The notes under the pieces: generated by a model
What the model was told of the DNA's origin: nothing
The model's database searches: none
What the model saw: only the letters and a program-made list of their open reading frames with translations
Source of the DNA: Amycolatopsis iheyensis
GTDB taxonomy: Bacteria > Actinomycetota > Actinomycetes > Mycobacteriales > Pseudonocardiaceae
Direction of reading: 5' to 3'
DNA length: 64,000 nt
Assembly (NCBI RefSeq): GCF_024703995.1
Contig: NZ_JAMXQV010000031.1
Coordinates: forward strand, 1-64,000
Translations under genes and position numbers: made by a program
Shown: piece by piece, positions 39,824 to 47,715 of the stretch
How positions within the stretch are numbered: position 1 is the first letter of the stretch
Layout: the number at the start of each line of letters is the position of its first letter

Positions 39824-41851
39824 GTGTCGCAGCCGCCCCCCGTTTCCCCCGTGGCCGCCTCCCGCGTGGTGGTACCGGCGGGCACTACGGCGGGCGCCGC
39901 GGTCCGCGAGGCCGGCCTGCCGACCAAGGGCCCGGACACCGTCGTCGTCGTGCGCGACGCCGAGGGCAAGCTGCGCGACCTCGCCTGGGCGCCGGAAGCC
40001 GACGCCGAAGTCGAGCCGGTCGCCGCGAACACCGAAGACGGGCGCAGCGTCATCCGCCATTCGGCGGCCCATGTGCTCGCCCAGGCCGTGCAGCAGCAGT
40101 TCCCGGACGCCAAGCTCGGTATCGGTCCGCCGGTGAAAGACGGCTTCTACTACGACTTCGCCGTCGACACCCCGTTCACCCCGGAGGACCTGCAGGCGCT
40201 CGAAAAGCGCATGAAGCAGATCGTGAAGGGCGCCCAGCAGTTCTCCCGGCGCGTTTTCGACTCGGTCGACGAGGCCAAGAAGGAGCTCGCCGACGAGCCG
40301 TTCAAGCTCGAGCTCGTCGACCTCAAGTCCGAAGTGGACACCGCCGAGGTGATGGAGGTGGGCGAGGGCGAACTCACGATCTACGACAATCTCGACCCGC
40401 GCACCAAGGAACGTGTCTGGAGTGACCTCTGCCGCGGCCCGCACGTGCCGACCACGAAGTTCATCCCGGCGTTCAAGCTGACCCGGGTCGCCGCCGCGTA
40501 CTGGCGGGGGAGTGAGAAGAACCCGCAGCTGCAGCGCATCTACGGCACCGCGTGGGAGTCGGCCGAGGCGCAGGACGCCCACCTCGAGCGCATCGCCGAG
40601 GCCGAGCGCCGCGACCACCGCAAGCTCGGCGCCGAGCTCGACCTGTTCTCCTTCCCCGAGGAGATCGGCTCCGGCCTGCCGGTGTTCCACCCCAAGGGCG
40701 GCATCATCCGCCGCGAGCTGGAGAACTACTCGCGCCGCCGCCACGAAGAGGCCGGCTACGAGTTCGTGAACACCCCGCACATCAGCAAGGGCGAGCTGTT
40801 CCACACCTCCGGCCACCTGCCCTACTACGCGGACACGATGTTCCCGCCGGTGCAGTTCGACGAGGAGAACTACTACCTCAAGGCCATGAACTGCCCGATG
40901 CACAACCTGATCTTCCGCTCGCGCGGGCGGTCCTACCGCGAGCTGCCGCTGCGGCTGTTCGAGTTCGGCACCGTCTACCGCTACGAGAAGTCGGGCGTGG
41001 TGCACGGCCTCACCCGCGTGCGCGGGCTGACGATGGACGACTCGCACATCTACTGCACCAAGGAGCAGATGCCGGGCGAGCTGCGGTCGCTGCTCAAGTT
41101 CGTCCTCGACCTGCTCGCCGACTACGGCCTCTCCGACTTCTACCTCGAGCTGTCCACCCGCGGGGACTCCGACAAGTTCATCGGCGAGGACTGGGAGTGG
41201 GAGGAGGCCACCGAGACGCTGCGGCAGGCCGCCGTCGACTCCGGCCTCGAGCTGGTCCCGGACCCGGGTGGCGCGGCCTTCTACGGCCCCAAGATCTCGG
41301 TCCAGGCCAAGGACGCCATCGGCCGCACCTGGCAGATGTCGACCATCCAGCTGGACTTCAACCAGAACAAGCGGTTCGAGCTCGAGTACACCGCGCCGGA
41401 CGGTTCGCGTCAGCGGCCGGTGATGATCCACCGCGCGCTGTTCGGCTCGATCGAGCGGTTCTTCGGCGTGCTGACCGAGCACTACGCGGGCGCGTTCCCG
41501 GCGTGGCTCTCGCCGGTGCAGGTGGTCGGCATCCCGATCACCGCCGACCAGGTCGAGTACCTGCAGGACGTCGAGAAGGCGTTGCGCGCCAAGGGCATCC
41601 GCGCCGAGGTCGACGCGAGCGACGACCGGATGCAGAAGAAGATCCGCACGCACACCACGCAGAAGGTGCCCTTCATGCTGCTGGCCGGCGCGAAGGACGT
41701 CGAGGCGGGCGCGGTGTCGTTCCGCTTCCGCGACGGCGGCCAGATCAACGGCGTGCCGGTGGCCGACGCCGTCGAGGCGATCGCCGGCTGGATCGAGCGC
41801 CGCGAGAACGCCTCGCCGTCGACCGACGCGCTGGAGACGGTCGTTCGGTGA
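39824..41851 (+). CDS. thrS: threonyl-tRNA synthetase
   Basis: A 675-residue class II synthetase charging tRNA-Thr. Domains are a reduced TGS region (1-65), the editing domain with HSAAHVLAQAVQQQFPDAKL (H-x3-H) and the second pair Cys/His in DLCRGPHVPTT, the catalytic core with motif 2 (RSYRELPLRLFEFGTVYRYE), zinc ligands Cys (KAMNCPMHN), His (VVHGLTRVRG) and His (MIHRALFGSIERF, also motif 3), and the C-terminal anticodon-binding domain from about 560. GTG 39824 follows GAGGAG. A TTG at 39797 is a weaker alternative. The order thrS-HIT-...-pgsA-patA-pimA matches the conserved mycobacterial Rv2614c-Rv2610c block. No T-box fits the short leader. Confidence 0.96.
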   Translation: MSQPPPVSPVAASRVVVPAGTTAGAAVREAGLPTKGPDTVVVVRDAEGKLRDLAWAPEADAEVEPVAANTEDGRSVIRHSAAHVLAQAVQQQFPDAKLGIGPPVKDGFYYDFAVDTPFTPEDLQALEKRMKQIVKGAQQFSRRVFDSVDEAKKELADEPFKLELVDLKSEVDTAEVMEVGEGELTIYDNLDPRTKERVWSDLCRGPHVPTTKFIPAFKLTRVAAAYWRGSEKNPQLQRIYGTAWESAEAQDAHLERIAEAERRDHRKLGAELDLFSFPEEIGSGLPVFHPKGGIIRRELENYSRRRHEEAGYEFVNTPHISKGELFHTSGHLPYYADTMFPPVQFDEENYYLKAMNCPMHNLIFRSRGRSYRELPLRLFEFGTVYRYEKSGVVHGLTRVRGLTMDDSHIYCTKEQMPGELRSLLKFVLDLLADYGLSDFYLELSTRGDSDKFIGEDWEWEEATETLRQAAVDSGLELVPDPGGAAFYGPKISVQAKDAIGRTWQMSTIQLDFNQNKRFELEYTAPDGSRQRPVMIHRALFGSIERFFGVLTEHYAGAFPAWLSPVQVVGIPITADQVEYLQDVEKALRAKGIRAEVDASDDRMQKKIRTHTTQKVPFMLLAGAKDVEAGAVSFRFRDGGQINGVPVADAVEAIAGWIERRENASPSTDALETVVR

Positions 41852-42390
41852 GTGAGGAGCCCGAGCTCGTCGAGCAGCAGGGGGTCGGGGTCCAGGACGC
41901 GTTCCAGCGCCTCTGGACCCCACACCGGATGGCCTACATCAAGGGCCAGGACAAGCCGGCCGACGACGAGGACACCGGCTGCCCGTTCTGCCGCATCCCG
42001 TCCCTGGACGACAAGACGGGCCTGATCGTCGCGCGCGGCGAGTCCGTGTTCGCGGTGCTGAACCTGTACCCGTACAACCCGGGGCACCTGATGGTGGTGC
42101 CGTACCGGCACGTCGCGGACTACACCGAGCTGACGGTCGAGGAGACGCGCGAGGTCGCCGAGTTCACCCAGCACGCGATGAAGGTGATCCGCGCGGTGTC
42201 GGGCGCGCACGGGTTCAACATCGGCCTGAACCAGGGCGTGATCGCGGGCGCGGGCATCGCGGCGCACCTGCACCAGCACCTGGTGCCCCGCTGGGGCGGC
42301 GACGCGAACTTCATGCCGGTCATCGGCCAGACGAAGGTGCTCCCGCAATTGCTGGGCGAAACGCGGGACCTGCTCGCCGACGCCTGGTGA
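41848..42390 (+). CDS. HIT-family hydrolase/phosphorylase (Ap4A phosphorylase-like)
   Basis: A 180-residue HIT protein with the histidine triad H140-L-H142-Q-H144 (AGIAAHLHQHLVPRW) and CPFC (45-48), a zinc-like pair typical of the actinobacterial branch. The orthologue beside thrS in mycobacteria (Rv2613c) is an Ap4A phosphorylase, so the product may clear the dinucleotide made by the synthetase as a side reaction. The GTG start overlaps the thrS stop (GTGA), implying coupled translation. Confidence 0.9.
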   Translation: MSEEPELVEQQGVGVQDAFQRLWTPHRMAYIKGQDKPADDEDTGCPFCRIPSLDDKTGLIVARGESVFAVLNLYPYNPGHLMVVPYRHVADYTELTVEETREVAEFTQHAMKVIRAVSGAHGFNIGLNQGVIAGAGIAAHLHQHLVPRWGGDANFMPVIGQTKVLPQLLGETRDLLADAW

Positions 42391-42422
42391 AAAGCACGCC
42401 CGCGATAACCGGCAAACCGTAA

Positions 42423-42447
42423 TTGAGTGTTCAACCGCGGGTATGAT
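42423..42447 (+). promoter_or_regulatory. leaderless promoter and palindromic operator of the MarR gene
   Basis: TTGAGTGTTCAA (42423-42434) is a near-perfect dyad. TATGAT at 42442-42447 is a good -10 box only six bases before the ATG, indicating leaderless transcription. The dyad lies where the -35 contact would be, so binding would block the polymerase, as expected for autorepression. Confidence 0.55.
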
Positions 42448-42453
42448 GGGGCT

Positions 42454-42975
42454 ATGTCCGAAACCCGATGGCTCAGCGACGACGAGCAGCGCGTCTGGCG
42501 TGAGTTCAACGCGGCCACCCGCATGCTCAGCGCGCACCTCGAGGGACAGCTGCAGCACGACTCGGGCATGCCGCACACGTACTACGAAGTCCTCGTCGCG
42601 CTTTCCGAGGCCGAGGGCCGCCGGCTGCGGATGAGCGAGCTGGCCGACGCCCGGCAGGCGTCGCGAAGCCGGCTCTCGCACGCGGTCGCGCGGCTGGAGG
42701 CCAACGGCTGGGTCCGCCGCGAAGCGTGCCCGACCGACAAGCGCGGCGCCTGGGCCGTCCTGACGAAGGAAGGCTTCGCGGCGCTCGAGGCGGCCGCGCC
42801 CGGGCACGTCGAGGCCGTCCGCGAAAGCCTCTTCGACCCGCTCACGCCCGAGCAGGTCACCGCGCTCGGGGAGATCAGCGCCGCGATCCGGCAGCGCCTC
42901 TCGCCGAAGTGCGCCGCCGCGCAGGCCGCCGAAGAGGCGCGGGAACACGAGGGCGAGCTCTCGAAATCGGGCTGA
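42454..42975 (+). CDS. MarR-family transcriptional regulator
   Basis: A 173-residue dimeric winged-helix regulator. An N-terminal dimer helix (LSDDEQRVWREFNAATRMLS) precedes the DNA-binding region (RRLRMSELADARQASRSRLS, HAVARLEANGWVRREACPTD) and a wing with the DKRGAWAVLT hairpin. Such proteins usually release DNA on binding phenolic or oxidising ligands. It interrupts the otherwise conserved thrS-HIT / pgsA order and has its own leaderless promoter. The similar dyad before the nitroreductase at 39076 makes that gene a likely target. Confidence 0.88.
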   Translation: MSETRWLSDDEQRVWREFNAATRMLSAHLEGQLQHDSGMPHTYYEVLVALSEAEGRRLRMSELADARQASRSRLSHAVARLEANGWVRREACPTDKRGAWAVLTKEGFAALEAAAPGHVEAVRESLFDPLTPEQVTALGEISAAIRQRLSPKCAAAQAAEEAREHEGELSKSG

Positions 42976-43064
42976 GCCGGGGCGGCGCGTCGGGTTCGCC
43001 GGGGTGGGTGGATAGGCTGCATTCGCCCACCCGACCCTCGTAGCCAGGTGCCTCAGACGAACCG

Positions 43065-43691
43065 ATGCTCAATATCTTCGCGCGTGCCTCCGTTTCCCGC
43101 GTCACCGATCCGATCGGCCAGGCGCTGGTCCGCGTCGGGCTGACCCCGAACGTGATGACCGTGCTCGGCACCGCCGGCGCCGTCGTCTGCGCTCTCGTCT
43201 TCTTCCCGAACGGCTACCTGCTCTGGGGCACCTTCACGGTGTGGGGCTTCGCCATGCTCGACCTCCTCGACGGCGCCATGGCCCGCGCCCGCGGCTACGG
43301 CACCCCCTTCGGCGCGGTGCTCGACGCGACCTGCGACCGGCTGGTCGACGGTGCCCTGTTCGCCGCCATCGCCTGGTGGTGCTTCGTCGTCGACGACAAC
43401 CACCCGGCGGCCGCGGCGGCGCTGCTGTGCCTGGTGCTCGCCCAGGTCATCTCCTACGTCAAGGCCCGCGCCGACGCCTCGGGCCTGCCGGTCGACGGCG
43501 GGCTCGTCGAGCGCGCCGAGCGGCTGATCATCGCCCTGGTCGGCACCGGTCTGCACGGCTTCGGCATCCCGTACACCGTCGACGTGACGCTCTGGCTGCT
43601 CGCCGTGCTCTCGGTCATCACCCTGCTGCAGCGCTTCGCCGCCGTGGCGAAGGCGGCCCGCGAGGCCGCCGCGGGGGAGCAGGCGGCATGA
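43065..43691 (+). CDS. pgsA: phosphatidylinositol phosphate synthase (CDP-alcohol phosphatidyltransferase)
   Basis: A 208-residue integral membrane enzyme joining CDP-diacylglycerol with inositol-1-phosphate, the first step of PI and PIM lipids in actinobacteria. The CDP-AP motif D66-L-L-D69-G-A-M-A-R...G83-A-V-L-D87-A-T-C-D91 is complete, and six helices are predicted. The name pgsA follows the mycobacterial pgsA1 usage. Operon context (acyltransferase and PimA next) supports PIP synthase over PG-phosphate synthase. Its stop overlaps the acyltransferase start by ATGA. Confidence 0.92.
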   Translation: MLNIFARASVSRVTDPIGQALVRVGLTPNVMTVLGTAGAVVCALVFFPNGYLLWGTFTVWGFAMLDLLDGAMARARGYGTPFGAVLDATCDRLVDGALFAAIAWWCFVVDDNHPAAAAALLCLVLAQVISYVKARADASGLPVDGGLVERAERLIIALVGTGLHGFGIPYTVDVTLWLLAVLSVITLLQRFAAVAKAAREAAAGEQAA

Positions 43692-44605
43692 CGAGGCTGT
43701 CCGAGCGGTTGAGCGCCTTCGGCTACGCGGCCGGCTGGCGGCTGGCGGGCTGGCTGCCGGCCGGCTTCGGCGGCACGGTGTTCTCGCTCGGCGCCGACCT
43801 CGCCGTCAAGCGCGACGGCGGTGGCGTGCGGCAGTTGCGCGCCAACCTCGCCCGGGTCGTCCCCCAGGCGGACGAGGTCGAGATGGACGAGCTGACCCGG
43901 CGCGCGATGCGGTCGTACGCCCGCTACTGGCACGAGACGTTCCGGCTGCCGTCGATGGACCACAAGCAGGTCAGCGGCAAGGTCGCCGCCTCGATCACCG
44001 GGGTGGAGAACCTCGACGCGGCGCTCGCCGAGGGCAACGGCGCGGTGATGGCGCTGCCGCACAGCGGGAACTGGGACGTCGCCGGCGTCTGGCTGGCCGA
44101 CTACCTCGGCGGGTTCACCACCGTCGCCGAGCGCCTGAAGCCCGAGTCCCTCTACCGCCGGTTCGTCGAGTACCGCGAGTCGCTCGGCTTCGAGATCGTG
44201 CCGCTGACCGGCGACAGCTCGGCGATGCGCGTGCTGCTCAAGCGGCTGCGCGAGAACAAGGCCGTCTGCCTGGTCGGCGACCGCGACCTGACCACCAGCG
44301 GCATCCCGGTGAAGTTCTTCGGCGAGAAGGCCCGCTTCCCGGGCGGCCCGGCGCGGCTGGCCGCCACCACCGGCGCGGCACTGATCCCGGCCGGCTGCTG
44401 GTTCACCGAGGACGGCTGGCAGATCCGGCTGCACCCGCGCATCCGCGTCACCGCGCGCGCCGAGGTCCCGGCCGCCACCCAGGCGCTGGCCGACATCTTC
44501 GCCGGCGACATCGCCGCGCACCCGGCCGACTGGCACATGGTGCAGAAGTTCTGGCCGGCCGACCTCGAGGCCGCCGATCAGGCGAGCCTCGAAGAAGCGA
44601 GCTGA
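43688..44605 (+). CDS. phosphatidylinositol mannoside acyltransferase (PatA-like, LpxL/HtrB fold)
   Basis: A 305-residue membrane-associated acyltransferase. The catalytic H125-S-G-N-W-D130 box follows an N-terminal helix (FGYAAGWRLAGWLPAGFGGT). KAVCLVGDRDLTTSGIPVKF and FPGGPARLAATTGAALIPA complete the acceptor and acyl pocket. In mycobacteria PatA adds palmitate to the 6-position of the mannose placed by PimA. Position between pgsA and pimA is exactly that of the mycobacterial operon. ATG 43688 is coupled to pgsA; only two bases separate its stop from pimA. Confidence 0.92.
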   Translation: MTRLSERLSAFGYAAGWRLAGWLPAGFGGTVFSLGADLAVKRDGGGVRQLRANLARVVPQADEVEMDELTRRAMRSYARYWHETFRLPSMDHKQVSGKVAASITGVENLDAALAEGNGAVMALPHSGNWDVAGVWLADYLGGFTTVAERLKPESLYRRFVEYRESLGFEIVPLTGDSSAMRVLLKRLRENKAVCLVGDRDLTTSGIPVKFFGEKARFPGGPARLAATTGAALIPAGCWFTEDGWQIRLHPRIRVTARAEVPAATQALADIFAGDIAAHPADWHMVQKFWPADLEAADQASLEEAS

Positions 44606-44607
44606 GG

Positions 44608-45768
44608 GTGGCCACGCGGCCGATGCGGGTCGGCATCGTCTGCCCCTACTCCTTCGACGTGCCCGGCGGGGTGCAGGGGCACGTGATCGACCTGACGAAG
44701 GCGCTGCTCGCCCGCGGGCACCAGGTGTCGGTGCTCGCGCCCGCCGACGAAGACGCCGACCTGCCGGAGTTCGTGCACCCGGCGGGCAAGGCGCTCGGCA
44801 TCCCGTACAACGGCTCGGTCGCGCGGCTGCAGTTCGGCCCGGTGTCCTACGCCCGGGTCCGGCGCTGGATCCGCGACGGCGACTTCGACGTCCTGCACCT
44901 GCACGAACCGGCCGCGCCCAGCCTTTCGCTGCTGGCGTTGCTGATCGCCGACGGCCCGATCGTGGCGACCTTCCACACTGCGACCACCCGCTCGCGCACG
45001 CTGTCGGCGTTCCAGCCGGTGCTGCGTCCGCTGCTGGAGAAGATCACGGCGCGGATCGCGGTGTCGGCGCTGGCCCGCCGGGTCCAGGTCGAGCACGCGG
45101 GCGGCGACGCCGTCGAGATCCCCAACGGCGTCGACGTCGAGTTCTTCTCGTCGGCCACGCCGCTGCCGGGTTATCCGCGGGCGGGCGGCACGGTCGGGTT
45201 CATCGGCCGCTACGGCGAGCCGCGCAAGGGCATGGGTGTCCTCCTGGAGGCGCTGCGGCGGATCCTGCCGGAGTTCGAGGACCTGCGGCTGGTGGTGGTC
45301 GGCCGCGGCGACTCCGAGCAGCTGCTGCGGGACGCGGGCCCGGAGCTGGCGCCGCACCTGGTGCTGCTCGGCCAGGCCGACGACGTCGTCAAGGCGCAGG
45401 CCCTGCGCAGCGTCGACGTCTACTGCGCGCCCAACACCGGCGGCGAGAGCTTCGGGATGATCCTGACCGAGGCGATGGCGGCGGGCACGCCGGTGCTGGC
45501 CAGCGGCCTCGACTCGTTCCGCCGCGTGCTCGACGACGGCCACGCCGGGATGCTCGTCGAAACCGGCGACCCCGCGGCGCTCGCGGACGGGCTGCGTGAG
45601 CTGCTCGGTGATCCGGCGCGCCGCGCGTCGCTGGCCGCGGCGGCGGGGGAGCGCGTCACGATGTTCGACTGGTCGGTGGTGGCCACGCAGGTGCTGCGGG
45701 TCTACGAGACGGCCGTGGCCGCCGACCCGCGGCGCGTCGCGGCGCCGGAGCGGGAGCTCGCCCGGTGA
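44608..45768 (+). CDS. pimA: phosphatidyl-myo-inositol mannosyltransferase PimA
   Basis: A 386-residue GT-B (GT4) enzyme transferring mannose from GDP-mannose to PI on the inner membrane face. The N-terminal acceptor domain shows VGIVCPYSFDVPGGVQGHVI and VLHLHEPAAPSLSLLAL. The donor domain has FIGRYGEPRKGMGVLLEAL and the E-x7-E motif in NTGGESFGMILTEAMAAGTP. All match PimA. GTG 44608 directly follows the acyltransferase stop, and its own stop overlaps the LemA-like gene (GTGA). The gene set produces PIM1/PIM2 precursors for cell-envelope glycolipids. Confidence 0.94.
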   Translation: MATRPMRVGIVCPYSFDVPGGVQGHVIDLTKALLARGHQVSVLAPADEDADLPEFVHPAGKALGIPYNGSVARLQFGPVSYARVRRWIRDGDFDVLHLHEPAAPSLSLLALLIADGPIVATFHTATTRSRTLSAFQPVLRPLLEKITARIAVSALARRVQVEHAGGDAVEIPNGVDVEFFSSATPLPGYPRAGGTVGFIGRYGEPRKGMGVLLEALRRILPEFEDLRLVVVGRGDSEQLLRDAGPELAPHLVLLGQADDVVKAQALRSVDVYCAPNTGGESFGMILTEAMAAGTPVLASGLDSFRRVLDDGHAGMLVETGDPAALADGLRELLGDPARRASLAAAAGERVTMFDWSVVATQVLRVYETAVAADPRRVAAPERELAR

Positions 45769-46247
45769 GCGTGCTCGGCTGGCTGCTGCCGCTGCTCGCC
45801 CTCGTCGTCGTGCTGGGCGGGCTGTTCCTGGTCGCGACGGCGAACCGGCTCGACCGGCTGCACGTCCGGATGGACGCCGGCTGGGCCGCCCTCGACGCGG
45901 CGCTGGCCCGGCGCGCGGTCGTCGCGCGGGCGGTCGCGGTGGTGCGGCACGACACCGGCCTGCGCACGCTGGCCGAGGAGGCCGAAGCGGCACCGCGGGG
46001 CGATCGTGAGGGCGCGGAGAACGAGCTGACGCTGCGGTTGAGCCGCGTCGACCGGGCGGGCCTGCCGGCCGAGCTGGCCGAAGAGCTGACCGACGCCGAG
46101 CACCGGGTGGTGATCGCCCGGCGCGTCCACAACGACGCCGTGCGCGACACGCTGCGGCTGCGGCGGCGGCGGAAGGTCCGGTACTTCAAGCTGGCGGGCA
46201 CGGCCCCGCTGCCGGAGTACTTCGAGTTCGCCGAACCGGAGGTCTGA
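45765..46247 (+). CDS. LemA-like membrane protein
   Basis: A 160-residue protein with one N-terminal transmembrane helix (WLLPLLALVVVLGGLFLVAT), then a helical domain with LemA-type anchors: RMDAGWAALDAALARRAVVA near residue 40 and EHRVVIARRVHNDAVRDTLR near 110. It ends in a basic/aromatic tail (RRRKVRYFKLAGTAPLPEYF). The membrane helix and alpha bundle match LemA family topology. Function is unknown. It is coupled to pimA by a GTGA overlap and followed one base later by the first of three tandem small genes. Confidence 0.75.
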   Translation: MSVLGWLLPLLALVVVLGGLFLVATANRLDRLHVRMDAGWAALDAALARRAVVARAVAVVRHDTGLRTLAEEAEAAPRGDREGAENELTLRLSRVDRAGLPAELAEELTDAEHRVVIARRVHNDAVRDTLRLRRRRKVRYFKLAGTAPLPEYFEFAEPEV

Positions 46248-46248
46248 G

Positions 46249-46518
46249 ATGTGGTGGGTGGTCGTCGAGGAGCAGCGCGGCGGCGGCGACGGGCGCCACT
46301 GGAACGTCACGAAGACGAAGCCGGCGGGCGGCGACCGGGAGCACGCCGACGAGGTGGCGCGGCGGCTCGCGTTCGAGCACGAGCCGGTGCACCCGGCGGC
46401 GGTCAAGGAGCGGAAGGTGCTGCGGGTCGGCGACGGCTACCTCGTGATCGCGACCGGCCGGACCGCGACGTTCCACTTCCGCGTCACGCTGGGTGAGACC
46501 GTGGCGGAGCCGGCGTGA
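46249..46518 (+). CDS. tandem small paralogue 1, unknown function
   Basis: An 89-residue soluble protein. It opens MWWVVVEEQRGGGDGRHW, has a helical middle (HADEVARRLAFEHEP), then KERKVLRVGDGYLVIATGRT and FHFRVTLGE. The beta-alpha-beta-beta feel and the WWVV start recall a SPOR-like domain, but that is only an impression. It follows the LemA-like stop directly and its own stop overlaps the start of paralogue 2 (GTGA). Two further copies lie downstream. Confidence 0.75.
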   Translation: MWWVVVEEQRGGGDGRHWNVTKTKPAGGDREHADEVARRLAFEHEPVHPAAVKERKVLRVGDGYLVIATGRTATFHFRVTLGETVAEPA

Positions 46519-46772
46519 GCTGGTGGGTGGTCGTCGAGGAGCAGCGCGGCGCGGGTGACGGCCGGGGCTGGTCGCTGTCGGAGACCTTCTCCTACGACGA
46601 CCAGGCGACGGCCGAAGCCGAGGCCGACCGGCTCTCGCGGGAGTACCAGCCCGTCTACCCGTGGTCGCCGAAGTCGCGGAAGGTCCTGCGGGGCCCCGGC
46701 GGGTACCTGGTGATCGTCGAGGGCCGGACGTCGACGTTCCACTTCCGGCTGAGCGTGCTCGAAGAAGCCTGA
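46515..46772 (+). CDS. tandem small paralogue 2, unknown function
   Basis: An 85-residue protein: SWWVVVEEQRGAGDGRGWSL, a helix with EAEADRLSREYQPVYPW, then KSRKVLRGPGGYLVIVEGRT and FHFRLSVLE. The first eight and the last forty residues are the closest to paralogue 1, consistent with a local duplication. GTG 46515 overlaps the previous stop. A 32-bp gap precedes paralogue 3. Confidence 0.75.
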   Translation: MSWWVVVEEQRGAGDGRGWSLSETFSYDDQATAEAEADRLSREYQPVYPWSPKSRKVLRGPGGYLVIVEGRTSTFHFRLSVLEEA

Positions 46773-46804
46773 AACCAGCTCGTGCCCGGCCGCGTCGGAC
46801 CGGC

Positions 46805-47065
46805 ATGAGTGCGTGGTGGGTGGTCATCGAAGAGCAGGGCGGCATGGGCGACACCCGGGGCTGGGGCGTCGCGGACGCGACGGCGTACCCGGACCGCCAG
46901 AGCGCGGAGGACGACGCCCGGCTGCTGGCCAAGCAGCACCGGCCACCGCGGCCGTCGTCGCCGCAGAGCCGGCTCGTGCTGCGCGTGACCGACGGGTATC
47001 TGGTGCTCGTCAAGGGGAAGCTGGACCTGTGGCAGTTCCGCGTGACGGTGGGCGAACAGGCCTGA
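46805..47065 (+). CDS. tandem small paralogue 3, unknown function
   Basis: An 86-residue protein, the most diverged copy: SAWWVVIEEQGGMGDTRGWG, SAEDDARLLAKQHRPPRP, QSRLVLRVTDGYLVLVKGKL, FRVTVGEQA. The shared skeleton WWVV(V/I)EEQ.G.GD.R.W - R.VLR...GYLV - (F/W).FR is intact. Start ATG 46805 has CCGGC upstream but no strong ribosome site, so it may rely on coupling. It is followed 13 bases later by the XdhC-type gene. Confidence 0.72.
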   Translation: MSAWWVVIEEQGGMGDTRGWGVADATAYPDRQSAEDDARLLAKQHRPPRPSSPQSRLVLRVTDGYLVLVKGKLDLWQFRVTVGEQA

Positions 47066-47078
47066 CAAACTGGGTGCC

Positions 47079-47588
47079 ATGAGTGAGACCTGCGACGTCG
47101 CCCACGGCAAGGCGCCGGCCGACCCGGACGTGCGGACCCTGGTGGCGGTGTTCGCGTCGCCGGTCGCGCGGCACCTGCTGACCTTCGCCCGGGAGCTGGG
47201 CTACCACGTCGCGCTGTACGAGCCCGACCCCGCGCGGGCGACGGACGGGCCCGAGGGCGTCGAGGCGGACACGACGATGCCGGAGCTCGACGCCTCGGCC
47301 GACGTCGTGGTCACCGACCACCACCGGCCGGAGCTGGGCGAGGTGCTGAAGGTGGCGCTGGCGGGGGAGCCGCGGTGGGTCGGGGTGCTCGGCAACCCGC
47401 GCCACGCCGGCCCGCACGTCGCCGCGCTGCGCGGCCTCGGCGTCGGCGAGGACGACATCGCCCGCGTGCACCGCCCGGTCGGGCTGAACATCGGCTCGCG
47501 CACCCCGCCGGAGATCGCGATCGCGACCCTCGCGGGCCTGCTGGCGGACCGCAACAACCGCCCGGGCGGCTTCGACTTCGGCCTGTGA
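47079..47588 (+). CDS. standalone XdhC Rossmann-domain protein
   Basis: A 169-residue protein corresponding only to the C-terminal NAD-like Rossmann domain of XdhC. DVRTLVAVFASPVARHLLTF and ADVVVTDHHRPELGEVLKVA lead to the hallmark IARVHRPVGLNIGSRTPPEI and AIATLAGLLADRNNRPGG. XdhC proteins insert sulfurated molybdenum cofactor into xanthine-dehydrogenase-type enzymes, with the missing N-terminal domain binding MPT. A short form without Mo-enzyme genes nearby therefore has an uncertain role. The gene ends at the modular repeat at 47.6 kb. Confidence 0.85.
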   Translation: MSETCDVAHGKAPADPDVRTLVAVFASPVARHLLTFARELGYHVALYEPDPARATDGPEGVEADTTMPELDASADVVVTDHHRPELGEVLKVALAGEPRWVGVLGNPRHAGPHVAALRGLGVGEDDIARVHRPVGLNIGSRTPPEIAIATLAGLLADRNNRPGGFDFGL

Positions 47589-47601
47589 CCCGGGCGGGTT
47601 C

Positions 47602-47714
47602 CCGGATCTCGCGTGACTGAAGCCGGATCTCGCGTGATCGGAGCCGTACCGCGCCGGATCACGCGAGTCACGGCCTCAGTCACGCGAGATCCGGCTCCGA
47701 TCACGCGAGTTGCG
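47602..47714. repeat. modular inverted-repeat array between convergent genes
   Basis: Four modules share CTCGCGTGA: L1 47609-47626 (CTCGCGTGACTGAAGCCG), L2 47629-47646 (CTCGCGTGATCGGAGCCG), R1 47671-47688 (complement of L1 with one mismatch) and R2 47692-47709 (exact complement of L2). A fifth partial copy is at 47659-47667. The order L1-L2-R1-R2 means the two best pairings cross. It occupies the whole gap between the XdhC and EF-G-like genes and probably terminates both. Confidence 0.8.
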
Positions 47715-47715
47715 G

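Noticed and set aside
47602..47714. CRISPR array
   Set aside because: Repeats alternate in orientation, spacers are only 2-25 bp and not unique, and no cas genes are nearby. It is an inverted-repeat structure.
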